DNA of 64,000 nucleotides from a candidate division WOR-1 bacterium RIFOXYB2_FULL_37_13 (GCA_001771535.1 MEUB01000017.1:37219-101218); one strand, 5' to 3'; shown: positions 50,404 to 59,852, counted from the first letter of the stretch. The notes: generated by a model from the sequence alone, not told the origin. Program-made: numbers and translations.

Positions 50404-51513
50404 ATGACAAAACGAATGAAAAATTATTCTGACGGTCGGTTTGATTATGTAAAGCTTTCTCCGCAAGAGAGAAAAGTCAAAAAAAATATCCTCAAAAAAG
50501 AAGTTCGGCAGATAAAAATTATTCCAAGCACAACAATCGCGGAACTTGTTTCTGATATGGCAGATATGTCGATCCAAGCCCGCAATATAGGCCAATGCGC
50601 AAAAGTTCTCGAAAATATGTATGAAGACAAAAAACGCCCCACAGTTTTTTTGGGCCTTGCGGGTCCTCTTATTGCGGCTGGCCTGCGAAGGGTAATACGT
50701 GATCTGATAGTGGCAAACGCGGTTGATGTTGTTGTTTCAACAGGGGCAATAATTTTTCAGGATGTTTATAACGCGTTGGGACACCGCCATTTTAAAGGGA
50801 TTCCTAGTGCCAACGATTCTATGCTTCATGATTTGAGGATAGACAGGATATACGACACATATACCGATGAGGAGATGTTCTGGAAAGTAGACAATTTTTG
50901 CGGCAGAGTAGCGGACAAAATGCCTGCCGGAAATTATTCAAGCCGCCAGTATCTAAAATATCTCGCGAAAGAAATCCATGATGAAGAATCGATCCTTTAT
51001 CAATGCGAAAAATATGGGGTTCCTGTTTTTGTGCCGGCATTAAACGATTCTTCCATAGGGATTGGATTGACAGAACATCGGGTGCGATGCAAAAAAGAGG
51101 GGAGAAGCGGGATTGCCATAGATTCTATTATGGATAATGACGAAATTGTTCAAATAGTTGTTAATTCAAAGTCTACTTCATGTATTTATGTCGCGGGTGG
51201 GGTTCCCAAAAACTATATAAACGATGCCATTGTTATGGGTTACATATATGGAAGAGAAAAGGGCCATGATTACGCGATTCAAATAACAACGGCAGTTGTA
51301 GAAGACGGTGGACTTTCGGGCTCAACGCTTGAAGAGGCCAAATCCTGGGGAAAAGTTGACAGGAAAGCAAGATCGGCGATGGCATGGGTTGAACCGAGTG
51401 TTTCTTTGCCTTTGCTCTCGGGCTATATTTTGGGAAAGAAACTGACAAAAGGCAGGAAGCGCCTTAGGTTTGAATGGGAAAAAGATAATTTAAAAAAGAT
51501 GGAGCTTAAATGA
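50404..51513 (+). CDS. Deoxyhypusine-synthase-like protein
   Basis: A 369-residue member of the deoxyhypusine synthase family. Bacteria lack eIF5A, and known bacterial relatives act in polyamine metabolism. Seen: LAGPLIAAGLRRVIRDLI and VDVVVSTGAIIFQDV (NAD site), VPVFVPALNDSSIGIGL, YVAGGVPKNYINDAI, and EEAKSWGKVDRKA, where the Lys of S-W-G-K matches the catalytic Lys of the eukaryotic enzyme. The start at 50404 has no clear ribosome site; an ATG at 50419 is an alternative. It begins 15 nt after tRNA-Asp and may be read from the tRNA promoter. It overlaps hldD by 4 nt. Confidence 0.9.
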   Translation: MTKRMKNYSDGRFDYVKLSPQERKVKKNILKKEVRQIKIIPSTTIAELVSDMADMSIQARNIGQCAKVLENMYEDKKRPTVFLGLAGPLIAAGLRRVIRDLIVANAVDVVVSTGAIIFQDVYNALGHRHFKGIPSANDSMLHDLRIDRIYDTYTDEEMFWKVDNFCGRVADKMPAGNYSSRQYLKYLAKEIHDEESILYQCEKYGVPVFVPALNDSSIGIGLTEHRVRCKKEGRSGIAIDSIMDNDEIVQIVVNSKSTSCIYVAGGVPKNYINDAIVMGYIYGREKGHDYAIQITTAVVEDGGLSGSTLEEAKSWGKVDRKARSAMAWVEPSVSLPLLSGYILGKKLTKGRKRLRFEWEKDNLKKMELK

Positions 51514-52481
51514 TTATTTTGACGGGCGGGGCAGGTTTTATCGGAAGCTGCTTTTTGTCAAAACTCAACGAAAACGGCGAGAATGATGTTATTATTATTG
51601 ACAACCTAGGGGAAGACAACAAATGGAAGAACCTTTCTGGCAAATCTTTTTTTGATTATATCGCAAAAGACGAATTCATAGAAAATCTGAATAAATTCAA
51701 ACCTCATAAAAAAATAAAAGCAATATTTCATATAGGGGCATGTTCTTGTACGACAGAAACCGACGCTTCATATCTTATAAAAAACAATTATGAATATTCA
51801 AAAAAGCTTTTGATCTGGGCGCTTGAAAATAATATTCCTTTTTATTACGCGAGTTCCGCCGCGACTTATGGCGATGGGAGGAGCGGTTACAGCGATTCAG
51901 ATGAAAACACTCTTGCTCTTTTGCCTCTTAATATGTACGGTTATTCAAAGCATCTTTTTGACCTTTGGGTTATAAAAAACAAATTGTCTGATAAAATTGT
52001 CGGATTTAAGTATTTCAATGTTTTTGGGCCCAACGAATATCATAAAGGAGACATGCGAAGCCTTGTTGTAAAGGCATACCAACAGATCAAAAAAGATGGG
52101 AAAATAAAGCTTTTTAAGTCGTATAATCCCGCCTATAAAGACGGAGAGCAGAAGAGAGATTTCATATATATTAAAGATGTAGTTGAGCTTATGTATTATT
52201 TTTATTCAAAAACGACAGTTAAGGGCATATATAATGTTGGGACAGGCAAAGCGAGAACGTGGAACGATCTTGCAAAGGCAATTTTCTCGGCTCTTGGAAT
52301 TTCTCCTGACATCGAATATATTGAAATGCCGGAAGCTATTAAAGATAAATACCAGTATTTTACGCAGGCGGACACCTCAAAACTCAGAAGCAGCAATATC
52401 AATATCGCTTTTACCTCGCTGGAAAACTCAGTCGCGGATTATGTTGGCAATTATCTGGAAAAAGGTTTTTCTTGTATATAA
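51510..52481 (+). CDS. hldD: ADP-L-glycero-D-manno-heptose-6-epimerase
   Basis: A 323-residue short-chain epimerase that makes ADP-L-glycero-D-manno-heptose for LPS inner core. The Rossmann motif is TGGAGFIGSCFL; IIIDNLGEDNKWKNLSG, the ASSAATYGDG strand, the catalytic YGYSKHLFDLW (YxxxK) and KYFNVFGPNEYHKGDM are diagnostic of HldD as opposed to GalE. It supports an LPS-bearing outer membrane. It overlaps the preceding gene (ATGA). Other heptose genes are not in the window. Confidence 0.93.
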   Translation: MIILTGGAGFIGSCFLSKLNENGENDVIIIDNLGEDNKWKNLSGKSFFDYIAKDEFIENLNKFKPHKKIKAIFHIGACSCTTETDASYLIKNNYEYSKKLLIWALENNIPFYYASSAATYGDGRSGYSDSDENTLALLPLNMYGYSKHLFDLWVIKNKLSDKIVGFKYFNVFGPNEYHKGDMRSLVVKAYQQIKKDGKIKLFKSYNPAYKDGEQKRDFIYIKDVVELMYYFYSKTTVKGIYNVGTGKARTWNDLAKAIFSALGISPDIEYIEMPEAIKDKYQYFTQADTSKLRSSNINIAFTSLENSVADYVGNYLEKGFSCI

Positions 52482-52547
52482 GAAATTGTTAAGTTTGGTT
52501 TATCATGAAGTTTGACCCCGTATTCCTAGTCTGTTTCTACATAATGT

Positions 52548-52573
52548 GAAATTTTTTTGAAATGATTACGAGG
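52548..52573 (+). promoter_or_regulatory. CGATA-class promoter variant of the AKR/radical SAM operon
   Basis: GAAATT (52548-52553), 15 nt, then CGAGG (52569-52573). The -35 and spacing match the class, but the -10 is CGAGG instead of CGATA, so this is a weaker member. Confidence 0.4.
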
Positions 52574-52664
52574 AAAGAAAAAGGGAATGTGATTTTTTTT
52601 GGGCGGGTTATGTTGAAACTGTAAAAATCGGTTGATAAAAAAAATCAAAGGAGCTGAAAATAAA

Positions 52665-53531
52665 ATGGGAATTTCATTAGTGGCAAAAGCTCAATTAGGA
52701 AAGACAAATTTAATGGCGGCCAGAATCGGATGCGGGTTAATTAGGATAGGAAGAAACTGGGGAATTGATGAGCCTGGAAAAACAGCCCTACCCGATAAAT
52801 CTATGGTCCATCATTTTTTGAGAGGAGCAGTTGAATCTGGGGTTAATTTTTTTGATACTGCTCCCGCTTATGGAAAAAGCGAACAACTTTTGGGAGGATT
52901 TATAAAGGAACATTCTGATTTATCTAGGGAAATGATAATTGCCACAAAATGTGGTGAATCATCAAGAGAAGATGGCACAACCGTTAAAGATTATTCTCCA
53001 ATCGCGATAAGGCGTTCTGTAGACAACAGTCTGCACCTTTTAGGAGGACATATACATTTACTTCAAATTCACAGCATTAATTTGAGATTGTTGGATAACG
53101 AAGAGCTTCTAAGAACACTGGAAGATATTAAAAAGCAGGGAGACATTGATTATTTGGGTGTAACTTGTACGACTCCACCGGAAGCGGTTGAAAAAGCTCT
53201 AACAATGGGAATTTTTTCTACTATCCAGGTTCCTTATAATTGCCTTAACCCGGAAATGGGAAGTGTTATCTCCTTGGCCGGAGAAAAGAAGGTAGGAGTA
53301 ATAGTCAATCGTCCTTTAGCAACAGGGCTTCTTTCCAGCAAGAATGAATTTGTTTCTGACCCGACACAACTGGAAGGGATCAGAAAAATCAAAGAACAAA
53401 TTGGAGAACAGGATTTAACTGAATACGCGTGGAGGTTTATATTTAACAACCCATCTGTATCGGTTGTTTTGACTGGCACACGCGATATTGATAATTTAAA
53501 AGAAAACTTAAGAAGCATAACAAAAAAATAA
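52665..53531 (+). CDS. Aldo/keto reductase
   Basis: A 288-residue NADPH-dependent AKR. The catalytic tetrad is visible: Asp and Tyr in NFFDTAPAYGKSE, Lys in IIATKCGE and His in LLQIHSIN. The C-terminal cofactor segment SVVLTGTRDIDNLKENL is also typical. AAAGGAG 10 nt before the ATG at 52665 fixes the start. It is the first gene of an operon with a radical SAM protein (5 nt later) and an epimerase-like protein. Substrate unknown; the neighbours suggest a sugar or small secondary metabolite. Confidence 0.88.
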   Translation: MGISLVAKAQLGKTNLMAARIGCGLIRIGRNWGIDEPGKTALPDKSMVHHFLRGAVESGVNFFDTAPAYGKSEQLLGGFIKEHSDLSREMIIATKCGESSREDGTTVKDYSPIAIRRSVDNSLHLLGGHIHLLQIHSINLRLLDNEELLRTLEDIKKQGDIDYLGVTCTTPPEAVEKALTMGIFSTIQVPYNCLNPEMGSVISLAGEKKVGVIVNRPLATGLLSSKNEFVSDPTQLEGIRKIKEQIGEQDLTEYAWRFIFNNPSVSVVLTGTRDIDNLKENLRSITKK

Positions 53532-53536
53532 ATTTT

Positions 53537-55111
53537 ATGACAACTAATCCGATATTATTCCAATCACAATGGACAAGAAAGGGTAAATATACTGTACAAA
53601 TTATTTCTGCAGGCAACAGGCCAAATGGTTTTACTGGGCGTATTTTGGTTGGCAACCAAGAGGTCTCTTCTAATGATAACAGTGCTTATTTAAAACAAAT
53701 TAGCAACTGCCCAGATATTTCTTCTCTTCAGGTATTTATTGATAGCGCTAATATTGCGGGCCAACATGTTATATCCCCAAAAGAAGCGGCACAATTAATT
53801 CCTGATGAGATTAAAAGAGCTTTTCCTGCCTCTTCTTTTGTTGATGGGATTGAATATTTTTTAATTCAGCATGGAGTTCAACCCGATTTGCCGAGCTTTC
53901 CCGCGTGGGTGAATGATTTTGCGCGTTCGATGCAGGTAATTGACGGGAAATATGATGAAATATTTCCTCCAACTTTTGAGTTTGTTCCAACTTTAAACTG
54001 TATTTTCCGTTGTACCGAATGTTCATATCGTACGCCAAAAGAGTTACTTGGAATATGGGAAAGAAACATATTTAACCCTGATTTTCATATGAGTATTGAC
54101 ACAATGAATGGGCTTCTTTCCCGATTGAAAGAACATGGAGCAAACAACATTTTGTTTACTGGGGGAGGGGAGCCGCTTCTTAACGCGGGAACCCCTTCAG
54201 CAATGAGATTTGCTCAAGATTCCTTGGGGTTAAATGTCGCCCTTTATACAAACGGTTCTCTTTTAACAAAGAAAAAGGCGGGAGAAATTTTAAGCGCCAG
54301 GCCAGTTTTTGTTCGAGTCAGCATTAATGCTGGCCAAAAAGATGTTTATGATCTGCATCATGTTCCATTGGATAAAGGCATAAATTATTTTTCAAAAACA
54401 CAGAATGGAATAGCATTTTTGGCGCGTGAAAAAGAAAGGCTTGGCAGTAAAGCAGTTTTGGGGATTTCATATTTAGTTAATCCCGACAATTCTCAAGATG
54501 TATTAAATGGAGCTCGTTTGATTGCCAGTTTAGCCCAAAGGTATAAAGGGATGATTAATTATATGCGTTTTACTCCTTCGGTAAATTATTTTGGCTTACA
54601 GCAGCACCCAAAAGATTTTTTTGAAGGCATTGTAACAAGACTTGAAGGAGAGGCGGTTCCAATGCTTGAAGATGCGGGAGTAAGCGCGCGCATTTATTAC
54701 CATCGATTTGAAGGTCTTTATGAGCCGAGGGAATATACCCGATGTTTGGCTTCCGGTTGGTACGGAGAAATTGGCCCGGGTGGTGTTTTGTACCATTGTT
54801 GCGAGAAGCTTTTTAATTCAAGTTTTTCTTTTGGTTCTCTTCTTCAAGCTCCGCTAAAGGAATTATGGGGAGGAGAAGAAAGAAAAAGAGTTCTTGATTT
54901 TGCGACCCACGCAGTCAAAGGGGAGACCGACTCTCCTTGTCCTCCGGTTTGCAAGCCTCATGAATTAAATAAAATCTTTGCTATGATTGAGAGGCTAAGA
55001 GCGGAAGGTAAAATTGATCAGGTTAAAACATGGCTGGAACAAATTCACAAAATAATAAAAGCGTTCCCTCAGGCGTATAAGCCCGGACAGCTTGATGGGT
55101 TTCAAAGCTGA
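53537..55111 (+). CDS. Radical SAM protein with C-terminal SPASM-like cysteines
   Basis: A 524-residue radical SAM protein. The cluster motif LNCIFRCTECSYR (C-x3-C-x2-C) is near residue 155, and FTGGGEPLLN (the GGE motif) near 209. The C-terminal part GEIGPGGVLYHCCEKL and SPCPPVCKPH gives extra cysteines of the SPASM/twitch kind, which often bind auxiliary Fe-S clusters. Residues 1-140 form an extra N-terminal domain that I cannot place. The fold and cysteines suggest peptide or sugar modification. The start at 53537 lacks a clear ribosome site but follows the AKR stop by only 5 nt. Confidence 0.86.
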   Translation: MTTNPILFQSQWTRKGKYTVQIISAGNRPNGFTGRILVGNQEVSSNDNSAYLKQISNCPDISSLQVFIDSANIAGQHVISPKEAAQLIPDEIKRAFPASSFVDGIEYFLIQHGVQPDLPSFPAWVNDFARSMQVIDGKYDEIFPPTFEFVPTLNCIFRCTECSYRTPKELLGIWERNIFNPDFHMSIDTMNGLLSRLKEHGANNILFTGGGEPLLNAGTPSAMRFAQDSLGLNVALYTNGSLLTKKKAGEILSARPVFVRVSINAGQKDVYDLHHVPLDKGINYFSKTQNGIAFLAREKERLGSKAVLGISYLVNPDNSQDVLNGARLIASLAQRYKGMINYMRFTPSVNYFGLQQHPKDFFEGIVTRLEGEAVPMLEDAGVSARIYYHRFEGLYEPREYTRCLASGWYGEIGPGGVLYHCCEKLFNSSFSFGSLLQAPLKELWGGEERKRVLDFATHAVKGETDSPCPPVCKPHELNKIFAMIERLRAEGKIDQVKTWLEQIHKIIKAFPQAYKPGQLDGFQS

Positions 55112-55124
55112 GAGGATTTAAATA

Positions 55125-56039
55125 ATGAAACTACTAATTACAGGTTGCGGTCGAATTGCTTCAAATTTGGCTTGGCATGCCGAGCGTCAAGGACATGCGG
55201 CAACTATTACATATAGAACCAATGAGCCGAATATTGCCGGCGTAACAGCTGTTAAGTGTGATATTAGAAATTTACAAGACACGACCAGAATAATTGAAGC
55301 AATTAATCCTGATATAATTATTCATTCCGCAGCCTTAACAAACCACAATTTATGCGAAACGGATAATGAATTGGCACATCATGTCAATGTCGCGGGAACA
55401 AAAAATCTAGTTAGAGGCGCGCTTGCCAGCTCAGCCGGATTTATTTTTTTGTCGACGGATAATGTTTTTAATGGGAAAAGGGGATGTTATAAGGAGTCAG
55501 ATATTCCTGATCCGCTTTGTTATTTTGCTAAAACAAAGCTTGAGGCTGAAAGGGAGATCGCCGTGAGTGGCCTTTTAAGGCATGCGATTGTAAGGACTGG
55601 GCCTGTTTATGGATGGTGCCGTTTAAGCTTTTCCTGGAATGCTGAAAGCCCGCTTGAAAGTCTGATAAGAGCAGGCAAGAACAGTGAAAAGATTGTTCTT
55701 TTTGAAGATGAAGTCCGCAGCATGATTCTAATTGACAGTTTATCCGCTTCATTATTGAGGATTGCGGGTCAAATGGAATCGGCGAGAGTTTTTAGCTCCA
55801 TGTATCATATTGGAGGAGAAGCAGTTAATCGATATGAATTTGGGATTAGGGTGGCGAAACATTTTGGCATTGATAGGGAGTTAATAAGAAGAGGCACAAT
55901 TGACGCGGACTGGAGAGGTCTTGCGCAAAGACCCAAAAATTGCTCGCTTGATACGTCGTTTGCCATAGAATCAGGAGTGTTGGAAAATCAAGATGACTTG
56001 CTTAATCTTGACAACTTATCTTCGCGTGATTTTTTTTGA
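55125..56039 (+). CDS. RmlD-like NAD(P)-dependent sugar reductase/epimerase with altered active site
   Basis: A 304-residue short-chain dehydrogenase of the RmlD type (dTDP-4-dehydrorhamnose reductase). Seen: LLITGCGRIASNLAWHAE (Rossmann loop; G-C-G-R-I-A rather than the usual G-x-G-Q-L-G), INPDIIIHSAALTNHNLCE, VNVAGTKNLV, FLSTDNVFNGKRG and RTGPVYGW. The catalytic Tyr of Y-G-x-T-K is replaced by Phe: CYFAKTKLEAE. The Tyr one residue before could substitute. The GAGAGG ribosome site is 10 nt upstream. It closes the AKR-radical SAM operon. Confidence 0.86.
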   Translation: MKLLITGCGRIASNLAWHAERQGHAATITYRTNEPNIAGVTAVKCDIRNLQDTTRIIEAINPDIIIHSAALTNHNLCETDNELAHHVNVAGTKNLVRGALASSAGFIFLSTDNVFNGKRGCYKESDIPDPLCYFAKTKLEAEREIAVSGLLRHAIVRTGPVYGWCRLSFSWNAESPLESLIRAGKNSEKIVLFEDEVRSMILIDSLSASLLRIAGQMESARVFSSMYHIGGEAVNRYEFGIRVAKHFGIDRELIRRGTIDADWRGLAQRPKNCSLDTSFAIESGVLENQDDLLNLDNLSSRDFF

Positions 56040-56102
56040 AAGTATTAAATTTGTATTTTTATTTTTTTTGTGATAATTTAAAAATCATGTTTAATTTTTT
56101 TT

Positions 56103-56129
56103 GAAATTTTTTTAAGAAAAAAGACGATA
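56103..56129 (+). promoter_or_regulatory. CGATA-class promoter of the UDPGP-like gene
   Basis: GAAATT (56103-56108), 16 nt, CGATATATATG (from 56125). The ATG is 61 nt from the -10, with no leader RNA of the 29920 type. Confidence 0.55.
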
Positions 56130-56185
56130 TATATGTGTAAAACACAAAAAAGGATCGACCCACTAAAAAAAGAAAGGGGAAAATA

Positions 56186-58024
56186 ATGGGAAGCATTGTA
56201 AGCATTGGAAAAAGCGGAGATGTGTCATCTTTAGCTTCCTTAAGAAGAGTTGCCTCGAAAATTGGGCTTCCTTCTGCTGAACAAGAGAGATTTTTGGCGC
56301 ACTTTGGAGAAATGCCAGGAATTTGCCGACAAACAATTGTACCGACATATTTAAGGATGATGAGTGTTATTCAATCAGGAGTGCTTACCCCTAAAACTGA
56401 TCTTGGGTCCGTTCGTCCTATTCCCATAGGTGATCCGAGGCAGAAAGATTATTCTCAGGATATTGTACCGCAAATAGAGCAGTTTAGAGAGGCGGGAGAG
56501 CAGATAATGAAAAAGGGGGAAGCTGGATCTGTTGTCCTTGCAGCTGGAATGGCGACTGGTTTTGGGGGAACAGCAAAGGCTACTGTTGATGCGATGAAAA
56601 TGGCGCGTATGACAGAAGAAGGAGAGAAGCTAACTTACTTGGATTTAATTTTACAGGATATAAATGAAAATCAAAAAACATCAAAAGGGTTTGTTCCTTC
56701 AATTATTATAGTTAGCGATGAAACAAAGGAAGCAATCGAAGAAAATATCATGAATTTTTGTAAAAAAATGGGACTTAAGTTGTTTTTGCTGAATGGAAGC
56801 GCCGGCAAAAGGGCAACTGAAAAAGCATACGAAAAATTTAAAGCTCAAAAACCTGGAACAGCTTTATTGCTTAAAATAGTAACTCAGCCTTCAGTTCCAT
56901 ATATTTCAAAAGACGGAAAGAATATTGGAGATCCTTATATGAAAGGGCATGGCGATACTTATGAAATCTTAAGGATACAAGCTAAAGATTTTATTGAAGT
57001 AACCGGTTTAAAAATTTTACAAATAAGGAATATTGATAATATAGGTGCTACTTTTCATGAGGCAATTCTCGGATTTTTTTCTAATGAAACAGAAACAAAT
57101 CATCGCCAGGCAATGGTAGAAACAGCGCCTAAATTTATGGGAGACAAAGGAGGAACCCCTGCTTTAAAAAAGCTTTCAAATACTAACCAAGAAGTTTTAG
57201 CTATTTGGGAACAACCAGAGGTTCCTGCTGCAGAACTTGAAAAATTCCTCTCTTTATCTCCTTATGGTGATTTTAATACAAATACTCTTTGGTTATTAGC
57301 AAGCGCATTAATGCAAAAGACAGAACCAATGGAGCTTCCTCTTATGCTGTCAAAAACCGTAGGAAACTATTTGAAGTTAGAAACTATCCTTGGGCATGGA
57401 TTAGCGTCCTTTAATTCTTTTGCTCTTCGAATTGATCGAGGCTTAAGATTTATTCCTTTTAAGGATTTATTTGATCTTTATTGGGGAAGAACAGACGCCT
57501 TTCAATTATACAGAGGACGCCTTATGCCTTGCCAAAAAAATGGAGAATGGATTCGAAGGCCTTTAGGAGCATTTTCAAAGGCGGAATTCCCTGATGTTGA
57601 CACATTAAACGGCTCCTTTTTTAATTTTGGAGCTCAGGATAGAACTAGAGGCTTAAGCTCATTTGTTATAGGTGGTGCTGGATCAGGCTTTAATAGCAAT
57701 CAAAACTGTAGCTTTATTTCAAAATGTGCGCTTGAATTAAACGGAGATGTAATGATTATAAGTAAAGGGGAAGGGAGCAAGCTAGTTATAGAAGGAACAG
57801 GAATAAATGACACTATTTCAGTGGAAAATTCTGTTATAGTTCTTAATTCTGGGGAAGTACATGTTATAAGTAGTCCTGTTATTGGAAAGGTAGATAATCG
57901 TGTTACTTATCAATTATTAGAAGAGACCCTTTTAGCAGCAGGCCCAAGGTGGACGCCTGAAGCTATAGAAAAAATAGCTACAAATCTTATGTATCGTAAA
58001 ACTCATCCAAACTCGACGGGTTAA
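56186..58024 (+). CDS. UDPGP-family (UTP-hexose-1-phosphate uridylyltransferase-like) protein
   Basis: A 612-residue protein related to the eukaryotic-type UDP-sugar pyrophosphorylases. Seen: VVLAAGMATGFGGTAKAT in the position of the nucleotide loop (normally LNGGLGTxMG...PK), MKGHGDTYEIL (UDPGP PxGHGD) and LQIRNIDNIGATF (N-I-D-N-L-G-A). A C-terminal left-handed beta-helix-like tail is also visible (repeated short strands at 500-580). The loop differs from canonical enzymes, so the nucleotide or sugar may differ. AAAGGGGAAAA precedes the ATG. It is driven by a CGATA-class promoter and follows the AKR/epimerase operon, so a sugar-nucleotide pathway is plausible. Confidence 0.82.
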   Translation: MGSIVSIGKSGDVSSLASLRRVASKIGLPSAEQERFLAHFGEMPGICRQTIVPTYLRMMSVIQSGVLTPKTDLGSVRPIPIGDPRQKDYSQDIVPQIEQFREAGEQIMKKGEAGSVVLAAGMATGFGGTAKATVDAMKMARMTEEGEKLTYLDLILQDINENQKTSKGFVPSIIIVSDETKEAIEENIMNFCKKMGLKLFLLNGSAGKRATEKAYEKFKAQKPGTALLLKIVTQPSVPYISKDGKNIGDPYMKGHGDTYEILRIQAKDFIEVTGLKILQIRNIDNIGATFHEAILGFFSNETETNHRQAMVETAPKFMGDKGGTPALKKLSNTNQEVLAIWEQPEVPAAELEKFLSLSPYGDFNTNTLWLLASALMQKTEPMELPLMLSKTVGNYLKLETILGHGLASFNSFALRIDRGLRFIPFKDLFDLYWGRTDAFQLYRGRLMPCQKNGEWIRRPLGAFSKAEFPDVDTLNGSFFNFGAQDRTRGLSSFVIGGAGSGFNSNQNCSFISKCALELNGDVMIISKGEGSKLVIEGTGINDTISVENSVIVLNSGEVHVISSPVIGKVDNRVTYQLLEETLLAAGPRWTPEAIEKIATNLMYRKTHPNSTG

Positions 58025-58074
58025 TTCAGCGGGCGAATGAATACGCGCTAAGAGAGGATCAATGTATTTGTCAA

Positions 58075-58101
58075 AATATATGGAGCTGTAATCCATATAT
58101 T
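58075..58101. repeat. Perfect 10-bp inverted repeat
   Basis: AATATATGGA (58075-58084) and TCCATATATT (58092-58101) with a 7-nt loop, between two convergent genes. It lacks a U-tail, so a terminator role is uncertain. Confidence 0.5.
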
Positions 58102-58143
58102 AATCACAATAAGAAACGCGGGGTTCAAGCCTTTAAGCTAAGC

Positions 58144-59814
58144 TCATGCGCTAGAATAAGGCTTTTGTTTTAATTGCTCTATTTTTTCCCAAAGAGTTTC
58201 TCTTATTAAAAAGTTTTTGATGGGATGTTTGAATATAGCTCTTCCTTTGTTATCCCTTTTAATTTCCTCTGCATTAACATAAATGTAATATAAGCGTTGT
58301 TTAGCACTGTCGTTTCCACTTTCAGCCTGGGCGATTGTATGTTTTACAATAACAGCAAGCGTCTTTTGAATTAATGGAATATCTTTTTTTTCTTTTGTTT
58401 TTACTTTCATTCTCGAATCAGTTAAAAAATCAAGGCTTCGATATGTATTCTCAAGCAATCGAACTAATTCACGTTCCGTTAAATTTAATGTTGTCAAGAT
58501 TTGATCCAATATTTGGAAACTAGCTAAATGCCCAAGATAAGCATAAGACCATTTTTCTTTTGTTAGTTTTTCCTTAAAATAAATGGAAACTTCTTCCGTA
58601 GCATTTTTTCTTAAATCCTCTAACTGACATTCAACCAATATATCCGCAGGATGGTTAGTATCTTTCAGATCAAACATGAATTCTGGATCATTTGTTCTGC
58701 TTATCGCTACTAGGCTTGAGCCATCAAGCTTGGTTAAAATATCTCTTAAGCAACCAGCCCAAGCTAAGTTGTTGATAGCTATTTTTTTTAACTCTTTTAA
58801 TCTCTCAACCGCAATAGATTTTATTGCTGGGGTAGACTCCATACGACGTGCAATTCCAGCAAAGACAATATCCAAAGGGCTTGGTGTGCCAGTTGTGACT
58901 TTATTAAAAGGAATATTATCTCTTCTCGCTAAAATAGAGAGGGCTGAATCGTCCATAGCTCGAACAAATAATACCAATAGATTTGCTCCATGTATTCTAG
59001 TCAATGCTTCTTGGCTAAAATACGGGACGCAAGTATTAATAAAATTGGTAGCAGGCATAAGACCATCATTTGCGAGGGCAAGAATCCTTAATAATTTGTC
59101 TGGATGGCGGCCTGTAAACAAAAGATCACAAAACCAGGGATTAGATAATAATACTCCCCATGCGGGCAGAGAGTCCATCTCCAATAGCGTTTTCATTGCT
59201 TTTCTTCTGTCGATAAAATTGTTTAAATCTCGCGATAAATTTACTAATTTTGTTGCGGTGTCATACGTTTTATTTGCAGACGAATATTTTTGCACGCTAA
59301 CAAGACTTGTGCATGTGCTTGCTCTCTGTGTTGGAATATCTTCTATCAACGAAAATCTCAATAAAAGATTGTCTCTTTTCGCATCATTACTTAAAGTTGA
59401 TAATGGAATTATTATTTCATCACCATGGAGAAGCGTATACGCTTCTGATTCAATGCTAAGAGCCATAATTGATCCATCTATCTTTTTTATACCTAATTGA
59501 GGATGGTTGACAAGAACGCTTAATTTAAAAATTATCTCATTGTCAGTAGAAATGTCTGGAGATATTGTAAAGTAATTTAATGGTATGTTTTTATCCCCTA
59601 TTCTTATATCGACCCCTTCATTTGGAAAAACTGTTTTTCTTCCAACTGTTGCATGAAAGCCCATGCCCGAGCTTAAAAATGCTTTGCTGTTTCCTATACT
59701 CAAAAAAGCTATTGGGTGGTTTTGAATGGTCAATTTTCTTGATAAAAAAACACCGATTTTGCCACTTTGGGATGTTATGGCTTTTATCCGTTCTCCAAGA
59801 CTAAGTATTTTCAT
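58144..59814 (-). CDS. Unknown 556-residue protein, second gene of the FHA operon
   Basis: Not recognised. The N-terminal 160 residues look beta-rich and resemble the 205-residue protein at 652-1269, with two matching blocks at the same spacing (II-F-K-L near 94-98 and L-L-R-F near 151-154). The rest (170-556) is a helical repeat region of HEAT or FliG/MgtE type. It follows the 859-residue FHA gene after 38 nt in the same direction. TGGGAGAT lies near the start. No signal peptide or membrane helix. I infer that it acts with the FHA protein. Confidence 0.75.
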   Translation of the reverse strand: MKILSLGERIKAITSQSGKIGVFLSRKLTIQNHPIAFLSIGNSKAFLSSGMGFHATVGRKTVFPNEGVDIRIGDKNIPLNYFTISPDISTDNEIIFKLSVLVNHPQLGIKKIDGSIMALSIESEAYTLLHGDEIIIPLSTLSNDAKRDNLLLRFSLIEDIPTQRASTCTSLVSVQKYSSANKTYDTATKLVNLSRDLNNFIDRRKAMKTLLEMDSLPAWGVLLSNPWFCDLLFTGRHPDKLLRILALANDGLMPATNFINTCVPYFSQEALTRIHGANLLVLFVRAMDDSALSILARRDNIPFNKVTTGTPSPLDIVFAGIARRMESTPAIKSIAVERLKELKKIAINNLAWAGCLRDILTKLDGSSLVAISRTNDPEFMFDLKDTNHPADILVECQLEDLRKNATEEVSIYFKEKLTKEKWSYAYLGHLASFQILDQILTTLNLTERELVRLLENTYRSLDFLTDSRMKVKTKEKKDIPLIQKTLAVIVKHTIAQAESGNDSAKQRLYYIYVNAEEIKRDNKGRAIFKHPIKNFLIRETLWEKIEQLKQKPYSSA

Positions 59815-59852
59815 AATAATCTCCCAGATTTATTAGCAATAAAAATCAATCA

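Noticed and set aside
53234..53518. Open frame antisense to the aldo/keto reductase
   Set aside because: No ribosome site or recognisable sequence; a codon-bias shadow of the AKR gene.
58676..59500. Open frame of 274 codons on the plus strand, antisense to the 556-residue gene
   Set aside because: It lies wholly inside a better-supported minus-strand gene with an operon partner and promoter; the translation has no domain-like pattern and no ribosome site.
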